64,000 bases of DNA from Leguminivora glycinivorella (Eukaryota; Arthropoda; Insecta; Lepidoptera; Tortricidae), in NCBI RefSeq assembly GCF_023078275.1, contig NC_062982.1, positions 23,570,695-23,634,694 of the forward strand, given 5' to 3'. Below the pieces are notes generated by a model. The model had not been told where the DNA came from, did not search any database, and worked only from the letters and a program-made list of their open reading frames with translations. The translations under genes were made by a program, and so were the position numbers. This document shows, piece by piece, positions 21,556 to 31,200 of this stretch (position 1 is the first letter of the stretch; every line of letters begins with the position of its first letter).

Positions 21556-22459
21556 GACAACATAATTGCTAACCGCCATAATCGAATACTAGGAAACTGC
21601 GGCGCCACTGTTAATACTTTGAGGTTTTCCTCAAAATAATGTAGAGTGCATTTGTAGGATTAACGCTGCATACTGGGCATTCCACGAGAATGTCTCATAT
21701 GAAATACGATTTTTCTAAAGCCTCAGCCAAATATAAAGCGTTTCGTTTGATAGTTAGCGGAGCGGAATCCGCTCAAATCATGAAGTGATTTTACCAAGAA
21801 GTTAAGGAGAGAACTGTAGCCTATCCAACCTAAGTGCCCTAGCACCCTAAACAACCCTACACATCCCTACAGCCCTAGCCCTAACTATAAATTAATAATA
21901 CATATATTTAATAAGTACAGGATATCTGCACCATGAGACCTAAGGTACAGACGGACAGGGAAGGAAATGGGTAATGGAAAGGATTTTCTCACTGCTACCA
22001 ACAGTGAGAGGAAAACCTTATACTCAAATGATACAGCCACGATGTCCAGGATCAAAGAGATTTATTTACACTTTTTACAAGCTATTTATACTAAATTATT
22101 CTATGTTTGCGTAATACCACGCTGCAGTTTCTTCATATTTTAAGTGCAAACGTAGTTTTTGCAAGCACGTGAGCCGATGCAGTTTCTTGTCCCAGATTGA
22201 TGCTGCTGATGTCAGTAGGTATATTCACTGCACGTGAACAGACAACATAATTGCTGACCGCCATAATCGAATACTAGGAAACTGCGGCGCCACTGTTAAT
22301 ACTTTGAGGTTTTCCTCAAAATAATGTAGAGTGCATTTGTAGGATTAACGCTGCATACTGGGCATTCCACGAGAATGTCTCATATGAAATACGATTTTTC
22401 TAAAGCCTCAGCCAAATATAAAGCGTTTCGTTTGATAGTTAGCGGAGCGGAATCCGCTC
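21556..22459 (+). repeat. 685-bp tandem duplication (219-bp repeats at its edges)
   Basis: 21556-21774 and 22241-22459 are near-identical direct repeats (one difference seen, CTAACCG versus CTGACCG). The repeat ends inside a family M1 MITE (GGAATCCGCTC). The first copy then jumps to unrelated sequence (AAATCATGAAGTG), while the second continues through the intact MITE. This is either a tandem duplication with its breakpoint in the MITE or an insertion flanked by duplicated sequence. Confidence 0.7.
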
Positions 22460-22586
22460 GCATTCCGCGCTCGTTTAGTTCCCGCCGGCGTCCGCTGGGC
22501 GCAAAACGCTGGCGTCCGGCGCACCGCTATCATTGCGCTCCCCTAACGCTACGCTCTCAAAACGCGCATGTGTGGCCGAGCTTTAA
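22401..22586. repeat. GC-rich palindromic MITE (family M1)
   Basis: TAAAGCCTCAGCC at the left and GTGTGGCCGAGCTTTAA at the right are the family termini. The interior carries GTTAGCGGAGCGGAATCCGC, CCGCCGGCGTCCGCTGGGCG and GCGCACCGCTATC. The left terminus is diverged (AAATATAAAGCG). The 114-codon frame across it is not a gene. Confidence 0.8.
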
Positions 22587-22699
22587 TACTTCTAAAAACG
22601 CTAAGAAATCGATTTTGTGTCTGACAATTTTTCATGATTTGGTTAACAAAGGTAGTATTTTCACGAGCTTTACGGATTTGATTGAAGTAATAGCTAAAC

Positions 22700-22750
22700 T
22701 AGCTAATGATTTTGAATAGGAACGTCTTTCCTATTCAAAATCATTAGCTA
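22700..22750. repeat. perfect 21-bp-arm hairpin
   Basis: TAGCTAATGATTTTGAATAG plus G at 22700-22720 is exactly inverted at 22730-22750, with a 9-nt loop AACGTCTTT. Small palindromic element or terminator-like stem; function unknown. Confidence 0.7.
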
Positions 22751-23294
22751 AGACGCAAACATAAAAGACTCGCCCCAAGCGTCGCGGCGCCACGCCGGCC
22801 CGCGTCTTAGCGACTTGCGCCCCTTCTGATGTGTATTTTAAAAGGAAAAAACATTCCGTAAGAGACATTTTGCTGGAATGCACCTCACTCAGCAAGTGTT
22901 AATTGATCGATCACCATTCGCCAGTGTATTTAAGTAAAACAAGCATACTTTTTCCCATTTTTTTACTTTTCGCTGATGGAGACATATTTGAGCATTTCTT
23001 TTTTTTTTGCCAATAATTTTTTTTTATTGTTTTAGGAAATTTTAGGTCAATTGTACTCAGAATCACGAGTACTTTCAATCTCACTGGGAGACAAAGTGTC
23101 CCAGAATTACCATACATTTTTGTTACTTTCCTCTTTTGTTACCCCATACAAATAGTGCAGAAAATGGTAACAAAATAAGAAAAAATCGTTTGGGACATTT
23201 TTTTTACTACTAGGATTGAAAAGGCTAGTAAGTCTGAGTAGAAATAGCATTTTTTTATTCAAAAATATCACACTTCATAAAAGTGGCAATAAAA

Positions 23295-23686
23295 AAACTT
23301 TTTAACAAAAAATAAAACCGCCTTCAAAAATAAGCGCGTTACAAAACACGGAGAAACTAAAAAGCCAAAAATAATAAACCTTTCAATTCAGATTTCTTAT
23401 CGTATTGCAATAAGCTAAACATCCAAATTATAAACAATTCAATTATTTTTGTAGTCGGTACCAGACCTGTTCGTCGCCTTGCTATTGCCTGTTTGACCCA
23501 CCCAACCATACACAGGCTGGTACCGACTCCAAAAATAATTGAATTGTTTATAATTTGGATGTTTAGCTTATTGCAATACGATAAGAAATCTGAATTGAAA
23601 GGTTTATTATTTTTGGCTTTTTAGTTTCTCCGTGTTTTGTAACGCGCTTATTTTTGAAGGCGGTTTTATTTTTTGTTAAAAAGTTT
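23295..23686. repeat. foldback element with 170-bp near-identical arms
   Basis: The left arm (23295-23464, AAACTTTTTAAC to GTCGGTACCAG) is inverted at 23517-23686. I see one mismatch (TGTAGTCGG versus TGGAGTCGG). The 52-nt spacer contains TTCGTCGCCTTGCTATTGCC. The high identity of the arms implies recent formation. The element borders the repeat cluster at 23696-24236. Confidence 0.8.
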
Positions 23687-23695
23687 ATTTATTTG

Positions 23696-23933
23696 TTGAT
23701 TTTTAGTGGTTCCTAGTGATATTATATGTATCAGTCCGAATACATGTACAGTAGTGAAAGAATTATCCTTTAACTCCTAACCATTGAGGAGTTGACCTTC
23801 CATCATCAGCTCAGTTGATTTTTAGTGGTTCCTAGTGATATTATATGTATCAGTCCGAATACATGTACAGTAGTGAAATAATTATCCTTAAACTCCTAAC
23901 CATTGAGGAGTTGACCTTCCATCATCAGCTCAG
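23696..23933 (+). repeat. two tandem 119-bp units
   Basis: TTGATTTTTAGTGGTTCCTA starts units at 23696 and 23815. The units differ at two positions (GAAAGAATT/GAAATAATT and CTTTAACTC/CTTAAACTC). Each ends CCATCATCAGCTCAG. The second unit runs into the single-copy continuation at 23934. Recent tandem duplication inside an interspersed repeat. Confidence 0.85.
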
Positions 23934-24236
23934 CCACATAAAATTATTACCATCAGACGTAAATACTGGTGTACCTTTGAAAAATATACTAAAAACATTA
24001 CATGTGCCTATAACATTTGAAGAGTTCCCTCGATTTCTCCAGGATCCCATCATCAGACCCTGACTTGGTGCCAATGGGACCATCTCGGGGTTATACCGGT
24101 TCGATCAAAAAAAAAATTTTGAAAATCGGTCCACGATTCTCGGAGATATCGAGTAACATACATACAAAAAAATAATAAAAAAAAAAAACAATTAGTCGAA
24201 TTGAGAACCTCCTCCTTTTTTGAAGTCGGTTAAAAA
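23934..24236 (+). mobile_element. 3' end of an interspersed element (TGAAGTCGGTTAA end)
   Basis: The sequence CCATCATCAGACCCTGACTT, CATCTCGGGGTTATACCGGT, GAGATATCGAGTAACATACA, AAACAATTAGTCGAATTGAG and AACCTCCTCCTTTTTTGAAG, closing with TCGGTTAA, has the appearance of the 3' end of a frequent lepidopteran repeat. A 72-codon frame (23845-24063) covers part of it without a recognised domain. The class of element is not certain. Confidence 0.45.
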
Positions 24237-24239
24237 GAA

Positions 24240-25298
24240 ATGCTCATTTAATCGTGTACAATGGCACCCTACAAAACGAATTTTGATGCTACTTAATCTT
24301 ATTATTAGGTAATAAAATAATACGCCTTAGATGGTGCACCCTAGCCATACCAAAATCATCAACAGGCCATATCAAAAAACAAACAAAAATCCTCAAAAGC
24401 AGGTCGTCAAAAAGGCACTTTTGTGATATAAACTAATAATAAAGTACATTATACCCTCAAAATACAACCATAAAGCAGAGCCTCTACCACGAGAATAGAA
24501 TACTTGATAAGTATGCCACGTAACATCTATATACATTTTTAAGTTCACTGTTACGTGCACTGGCAAACAAATTTAGTAAAAAAAAAACTGAAAAGTTACG
24601 CATGGTACAAAGGTAGGTTCCCGTTTTTCTTGTTTGAGTCTCAAGTACTGAAATATTTTTCGCCCATAAGTATTTAGATTAGATTCATTTATTTCATTAT
24701 ACAAATTACAGTATAAATTGCAAGTCAATCTACAAGAATTTATATTACGATCGTCAAATACAAGAATATAAATAATTTCATAATATTTTTTTTTTACTAA
24801 TTAGTACTTTTTTTACTAAAAAACTAATAATTCATTTAACAATATCTAATTAATGTCAAAGTATTATCCTGTAGCGGATCGTCAAATATAAGTCAAATTA
24901 CAAGAAATTTAATAACATATCAATTTAGCCTAAAAACTTGCTTTAGATTTCCTCGACTTTTGTCATATTAATTATTCACAAGAAGTACATAACAAAGTGA
25001 CTTTACTATAGAATCTATATGATTTTTGGTTTTAGTGTAATGGTATCAGAACGCTCGCATTCACTTTCTCCATACAATACATATTCTAAAATGTCACACA
25101 CTCATGGTAGCGGTTCAAGCATATGGATCCGTCACCGCGAGGGAGGGGCACGTTTTACCAAAGACTAGAGACTCGAAAATGTCGAGTCACCTCAAAACTA
25201 TTACGAGAAAAGTTACTAATCTTATTGATCGATGCTACCTTGTCTATGTTTGATCAGAATATATAGAGATTTGGCTTTGTGTTTATTTACCTTGGATA
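24240..25298. other. AT-rich, no gene seen; two similar short blocks
   Basis: GATCGTCAAATACAAGAATA (24750) and GATCGTCAAATATAAGTCAA (24877) are similar direct repeats. The block starting TTAGATTCATTTATTTCATT resembles LINE 3' tails, but no coding remnant is attached. Otherwise nothing recognised. Confidence 0.35.
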
Positions 25299-25436
25299 TT
25301 TAAGTCTCCGCCACACTTGAGCGTTTTGTGAGCGTGGCGTGAGCGGGGCGCGATGAGAGCCGTGAGAGCGTGCCGCCAGCGCCCGCGCCCCGCTCCCGCC
25401 ACGCTCTCAAAACGCTCATGTGTGGCGGAGGCTTTA
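25299..25436. repeat. GC-rich palindromic MITE (M1-related subfamily)
   Basis: TAAGTCTCCGCCACACTTGA at the left and TCATGTGTGGCGGAGGCTTTA at the right match M1 termini. The interior (GTGGCGTGAGCGGGGCGCG and its inverse) is different in sequence from the other copies but has the same palindromic, CpG-rich design. Confidence 0.7.
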
Positions 25437-25469
25437 TTAGAGATAAGTGAACATGAACATGGACAGACA

Positions 25470-25995
25470 AAAAATATCCTCCCGCGGGTGTTGTAGATTG
25501 TAGACGACGACTGTGGGATATGTTTTAATTGGGTCGTGGGTTGTGGGGCGATGGACCAGCAACGAGTCGCTGTAATATCAAAATGTTGACTACTTTCAAC
25601 CTCTTAGGGACCGTCCACACTCAAGAGACGCATGTCCGCCGACGCGGAACGGACGTCAGCGCCACGCCACCTGAATGTAATTTAAAAAACGTCTCCTCAG
25701 TACATTTTGTATAGGAAGGACGCGCAAGGGACGTCGCTTGGCTCGCCCCAGGCGACGCGTCGCTCGGCGAGCGCCGCGCCGCGCCGCCTGGGGGCGCGTC
25801 TTACGTCCTTCCTATACAAAATGTACTGAGGAGACGTTTTTTAAATTACATTCAGGCGGCGTGGCGCTGACGTCCGTTCCGCGTCGGCGGACATGCGTCT
25901 CTTGTTGATGAGTGTGGACGGTCCCTTAATTGCTTAAAGCGGCACCGGATCTTGGCCAGTTTCCTAATATGCTTTGCCTACCAATTGGATTACGT
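25470..25995 (+). mobile_element. SINE-like element (family S1), diverged and split
   Basis: CCCGCGGGTGTTGTAGATTG, CGACTGTGGGATATG and CTTTCAACCTCTTA at the left, then TTGCTTAAAGCGGCACC and GCTTTGCCTACC at the right, follow family S1 in order but with many substitutions. The two parts are separated by the foldback element at 25607-25925. Confidence 0.5.
25607..25925. mobile_element. foldback MITE (family F1) inserted in a SINE, TTA target duplication
   Basis: GGGACCGTCCACACTCAAGA at 25607 is inverted at the right end (GAGTGTGGACGGTCCC, to 25925). The flanks are TTA at 25604-25606 and TTA at 25926-25928, a target size used by PIF/Harbinger elements. Arms are about 145 bp and include AACGTCTCCTCAGTACATTT and its inverse; the centre is CpG-rich. 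Relatives: 44711-45008 (full) and 58458-58566 (half). Confidence 0.75.
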
Positions 25996-25999
25996 GTTT

Positions 26000-27530
26000 A
26001 CGTATTTAAAAAAAAAGCTGGTACGAGATTGAGAAAGCATTTCCCATCACTAGAGTGTCGGCCCCTTGCAGGGGTGGTTCGGGCCACAGATATTAGATCT
26101 GCAAATTGGACATGTTATCAACCCTCGCGAGGTGACCAGGCTTTAAGGAAAATGGACTGGAATACTATTCGTATTCGTAAATAGGTAAATTCTGCTCTCT
26201 GGCTTGCTGCCTTTAAATGATAAATGCATTAAGCAGTGTTGAAGACACGAGTATTGGCGGAGAAACAATCAAACCTACAAATCATTTTCATATTTTGTTT
26301 TTTTTCCTAACAGCATACTGTTTGAAAATAAAGTAATTTTTTTTTATTTGATCAATTATGAAAGCAATTTTAGCCCTTGCAATTACGTTATTGACCTCTA
26401 AAACCCATTAAAGAATTTAAGAGTCAACCAAGTTAAGTTTACAGCTATGTTGACACGGTAAATTTTGCAAGTATTAAGTAAACGTCATATTAATTTGATA
26501 GACGTTTGATCCAAGACAAGACCTAGCAAAGGAAATACATCTACTTAAACTCATTGTCCGATTTATTATTAAGACGATACGATACAGGTTAATTCTCCAT
26601 ACAAACGCTCTCGACTATTTCCTCCCTGATTTTTGAAGATAGAGCAATGATTTTTTCAACACAAATTATTATTATTTTTATCTGTGTCGGACCGCTTTGA
26701 TTTTTTTGCTATTTTTATTTTAAATGACGCTAGAGACAATCAAAAATTTCTAAAAACGGCCTTTTTCAATATGGTTTAAAAAAAAGGAGTGATACTCAAG
26801 ATCGGTAACAATTAGCCAAAAAATCTAAACGGTTCGACACAGATTATTTCATTGTTATTCAGATTCTCAAATTTCGTCCCGTTTAAATAAGTTTTGAAGG
26901 AGGAAACAGTCGAGAGCGGAACCTCGATTTTAAATATCTTTTAACTAAGTTGTTCTTAATGGACATTTTTTTTTTCGATAAATCTAGTTAATAACACTAG
27001 AATATTTAACTGACATCCCCAAATTGAAAGGGGGACTCCTTTCCATTTTAGCATTTTCGCTCCCGTAGCGTCTTAAATCATAGTCACCACAAAGTCTGAG
27101 CCATATCGATAATGGAGGCAATACCGTCTAATGGCTTCATCGGCCAAAGGCCCGTGATGCCTTTACAAATCCCGACATCTGTATGGAGGAATGTTCATAT
27201 TTTCTTTCACTAGTGATAACATCTGAGAGTATGGGGTCTAACGTAATTTGTGTAATTCACATCATACTTATTAGAATAAATTGATAATGTGTTTTTGGTG
27301 TATCAGAGTGAAAAGGTATAATACTTTTGAATTTGAATGTAGGTATGAACTTATGCATTGAACAAGCTAAAAATGTGTCACACAAAAAACTACAACATTA
27401 ACCAGCGGTTTGGTCAAAAACCCGAATGAACTACCTTGACACGTCAGACAATTGACAACACACAATGGGGTAATAAATAGGTCTAAACTGGCCTTTCTAC
27501 AATTTTCTACAAAATTGGGGACCGTTTCGA
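26000..27530. other. no gene recognised
   Basis: AT-rich sequence with homopolymer T runs. No repeat boundary, splice-supported exon or motif was identified. Confidence 0.4.
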
Positions 27531-27538
27531 AATGATCA

Positions 27539-28009
27539 CTAGCTAGTTGACAACACCATAGTTTCGAACAATTTGCGATCGGCCCTTCTGTATAACTGGT
27601 CAAGGCCGGGTGAATCACCTGTGTTACGGCGGCTTTTGACCATATATGCACCTATGATAGTGGACGCTGCACTTCTAGGAATGTAGGCTATTTTAGAATG
27701 CGTCATTATGGTAATTAAGTATGTGTCTGCAGGAACCAGGACATTAAGGATCTGATATCTGAACTGAACATCATTGGAGAAACGAGTATTTGGGACAAAC
27801 AGCATAGTCCGGATGGGAGCAGATCGGACAGAATGGGTCACAGCATAGGTCGTTGGTGTGTTGGTGGGAAAGCTTACTCTTGGGGACCTATGTATCAAAG
27901 AGATAAAGGTGGTCTGGAGTCTGAACCATCCATATATTCCAGCGTTTTTCAAACTGCGTAGCAACATTGTAAAGGAGGCCCGGAGATTGGGACCGTGAGA
28001 CAAGGGCAC
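27539..28009 (-). other. unassigned open reading frame, 156 codons
   Basis: This is the longest open frame outside the mobile elements. It begins with an ATG at 28009 and shows no signal peptide, clear transmembrane helix or known motif. The plus strand of the same region also has moderately long open stretches. This could be a decayed transposon coding region read on the wrong strand. I do not call it a gene. Confidence 0.15.
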
Positions 28010-29300
28010 ACATCAAACATTACCTAATAATAGTAAGAAAGGGGGGAGTAAAAAAATAATATTTGCTATCAATTTATGTGATGATCGCGAAATTTTGATC
28101 GTGACATGTCTTGCATTTCGCGCGCACCAATTAGCACGAGTGCTCGACATATTACTATTTACTATCGACACCTTTACTCGTTTTCAGAATACCCTTCCCA
28201 CTACAAAATAACTCGGGAACAAAACGCATACTACATACCATTAAACTACGATTTGCTGTGAATGAACTGACCGATCGTGATAAAACTCGACTGACAAATG
28301 ATAAATGATCACACAACTCGACAAATGATAACAGACCTATGAATGGTCGAGGTTTCCACCGTCTATCATTTCTGAAATATCTCAACAAAGTAGAAACTTA
28401 TACAGTTGTAATAAAGGTGATAAATGTATTGATGTATTTGACGTGGAACGGGAAGGCTGAATAGACTCACGTGATGGGTGACCCATTCTTTGAGATTGCG
28501 TCACAGGATTACTCCTCTTACTACTTTTCTAATATTCTACATTGTATAGTTACAAGTGGTATTTGTCTGATATATTACATGACAAGTTGTAAAGAGAATT
28601 TTGTAACTTTAAGTTTTGTGAAATGGGCCACTGGTCTTAATAACAATAGTATTACAATACGTTTAAAAACGACGCGATTTATACGCAAGGCGTAGAAGAA
28701 ACATGTACTAAGGGTATAAACATTATACAACAATTGAAACACTTTTTAAACATTATCTCATGAATGAAACTATTATAAATGTGACGAAAAGTAGGTAGTT
28801 CCATTTTCCTATTCATTAGTGATGCTCAGGAAAATCCCAGACATATTATGATAGACTGCAATTCTTGCATAACTGATACGTTCCACTTGGCACGTTCATG
28901 TTATAGTTACGAAAATAAAACCTTTGCAATTCTATTCTGCTGTGATTGACTGGTTACGGCGTAGCACAGCGAACGTAGCTTAGCTATAAATTAAAAGCAA
29001 CAGTTACATACGGCGTTAATGGCGGTCATGTAGCTAACAAAAATGGAGAGATCCTCAACCTCGAGACTTCAACGTAGTATCAAATGAAAAATGTCGTATT
29101 ATAGAAGTATTTAGAAAATGAATAGAACAAAAATATTATTACCCATACCTACTTTAATTGCTCCTTAAAGTACCATAACGTCGCGTATCTATACTTGGGG
29201 GAACCGGGCCATGGGCTTGGGCGCAACTGGCGCAAGACTCAGAGCAGGTTATTTTCTTATATAAAGTAGTACTTTATCGTCCAACCAGTCCAGACTAGAC
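28010..29300. other. no gene recognised
   Basis: Short frames only (74-77 codons) and no repeat signature. AACTCGACTGACAAATGATA and AACTCGACAAATGATAACAG near 28285-28330 are a small local near-duplication. Confidence 0.35.
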
Positions 29301-29308
29301 AGGCAATT

Positions 29309-29409
29309 ATGGTCGCGCGATAAATGATAAAACATCAGGCCGTCTCTATCGTACTATTTGTAAGTGCGATAGGGATAGCCAGATGTTTTATCATTTATCG
29401 CACGACCAT
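29309..29409. repeat. palindromic MITE, about 45-bp arms
   Basis: ATGGTCGCGCGATAAATGAT and AAAACATC at the left are inverted as GATGTTTTATCATTTATCGC and ACGACCAT at the right. CTATCGTAC and its partner GTGCGATAG extend the stem with a few mismatches. Confidence 0.7.
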
Positions 29410-29439
29410 GATTGCGCTGCAGGGTGCCAAATTACCCCA

Positions 29440-29585
29440 ACCCCTTTATTCATAAACGTATACTGAAGTTATCAAGGCGATAAAGTTCGTTTGTCCCTTT
29501 CTATTTACCACACCAATACATCGGAAAGGGACAAACGAACTTTATCGGCTTGATAACTTCAGTATACGTTTATGAATAAGGGGGT
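29440..29585. repeat. palindromic MITE, about 60-bp arms
   Basis: CCCTTTATTCATAAACGTAT, ACTGAAGTTATCAAGGCGAT and AAAGTTCGTTTGTCCCTTTC are inverted on the right half. A 25-bp spacer separates them. Terminal inverted repeat AACCCCTTTATTCATAAACG versus TACCCCCTTATTCATAAACG. Confidence 0.75.
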
Positions 29586-30282
29586 AAATATGTTGTGTCA
29601 AGCGGAGCGTGCTCGTAACTTGCCGGCGCCCGCATCTCGGTCGCCGTGCGCACGCGCCTGCTACGAGTTCACTCGTAACTAGTAATAGTCACGAGAGTAT
29701 TAGGTATTATTTTTATGCAATCTTTATCCCAGCATGTGAAGCCTTTTTGAGACTTTATGAACTTCGTTATACTTTCGAAACGCATACAAGAGCCTCAGTA
29801 AAGAGTAAGTACACTCTGTATCTCTTGGAGTTGAACTTGGCATTTTATTTTCATCATCCTCCTTGCGTTATCCCGGTATTCGTCACGGGTCATGGGAGCC
29901 TGGGGTCCACTTTGACCACTAATCCCAAGATTTGGCGTGGGCACTAGGTTTACGGAAGCGACTGCCGTCTGACCTTCCAACCCTAAGAGTAACTAGACCT
30001 TATTGGGATTAGTCCAGTTTTCTCAGTTTTCCTTCACCGAAAAAAGACTGGCTAGTATCAAATGATTTTGTGGTACTAATAATTCACGCTATTTGACGCG
30101 TGATTGTCGCTAGATGTCACTATAACTATGCCTATACAAATAACACTCATTTACTGATGTATGGAGTTGCAACACTTTTTTTCTACTTATTCCTCTATGC
30201 TGACACTGAAATTGCTAACGTTAGATCGGTTACTCTATAAAAATATTTAGCAAATGCATGTTTCACATATCACTATTTCGTT

Positions 30283-30513
30283 TCCTTTTTTTTATACCAC
30301 GTCAGTGACAAACAGGTATACGGTCCACCTGATGGAAAGCGGTCACCGTAACCTATGGACGACTGCAACTCAGGGGTGTCACATCCGCGTTGTCGACCCA
30401 TTTTAACGCTTTAATTCCGAAAAACTCATTGGTCCGAGCCGGGGATCAAACCCGCGACTTTCGGATTGAAAATCGCACGCCCTTACCGCTAGGCCACCAG
30501 CGCTTCACTTGAC
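30283..30513 (-). mobile_element. tRNA-derived SINE (family S4)
   Basis: On the minus strand the head (30431-30505) reads GGTGGCCTAGCGGTAAGGGC with a B-box GGGTTTGATCCCC. The body then carries GTCCATAGGTTACGGTGACC and CTTTCCATCAGGTGGACCGT. It ends with a purine-rich tail AAAAAAAAGGAAA. Part of the body (CACCTGATGG..AGCG, CCATGGAC) recurs at 37105-37165. The tRNA-like fold is imperfect, so it is not a functional tRNA. Confidence 0.65.
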
Positions 30514-30682
30514 ACTTTATTCTAAAAAGCCTCACAAGTGATTAAGTGATACACAGTGTAAGCTTTTAGTAAGAGCCATACTTTTGACAGCTTCCCACAC
30601 AGTGTTTAGAAAAGCTTTCATTTCATAACCGGAAACGAGACATTATGGCGTTACAATAATTTATTACTAATACTTCTTCTAT

Positions 30683-30733
30683 TAAAGAATTCTAAAATAA
30701 AGAATTCTAAAATAAATAATTAAAGAATTCTAG
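30683..30733. repeat. short tandem array of AAGAATTCTA units
   Basis: TAAAGAATTCTA occurs three times in about 50 bp with AATAAATAAT spacers. Simple tandem repeat. Confidence 0.7.
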
Positions 30734-30970
30734 TAGATTTTTTTAGTATATAGCGCAAATTTCCGACGAGGAACCCAATAATCAATTTGTGCAACAAGAG
30801 AGCAAAGTGACAAATTTGATTCCGAGGAAGCGAAAGATTTTTTAATAACATTTTGAGCTAGTGAGGAACTCAAAGTCACGAAATGCTAATAATTTTGGTC
30901 TCTTGTTGCACATACAACTTTTCACCTCAGCAGGGCCAAAAAGAAGAATAAATAAATAAAATAAATATTG

Positions 30971-31185
30971 TAGGACATTCTTACACAGATTGATTGAGGC
31001 CCACGGTAAGCTCAAGAAGGCTTGTGTTGTGGGTACTCAGCAACGATATATATAATATATAAATACTTATATACATAGAAAACATCCATGACTCAGGAAC
31101 AAATATCTGTGCTCATCACACAAATAAATGCCCTTACCGGGATTCGAACCCGGGACCGCGGCGTAGTAGTCAGGGACCAAACGAC
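30971..31185 (+). mobile_element. tRNA-derived SINE (family S2), near complete
   Basis: TAGGACATTCTTACACAGAT, GGCTTGTGTTGTGGGTACTC, CATCCATGACTCAGGAACAA and ATAAATGCCCTTACCGGGAT run in the family order. The B-box (GGGATTCGAACCCGGGACC) belongs to a tRNA-like head on the opposite strand. It abuts the foldback element starting at 31201. Confidence 0.75.
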
Positions 31186-31200
31186 CTCTTTTACAAAAAG

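Noticed and set aside
21825..21890. CCCTA-rich tract resembling telomere repeats
   Set aside because: Units are irregular (CCCTAGCA, CCCTAAACAA, CCCTACACAT) and do not match the TTAGG telomere of Lepidoptera.
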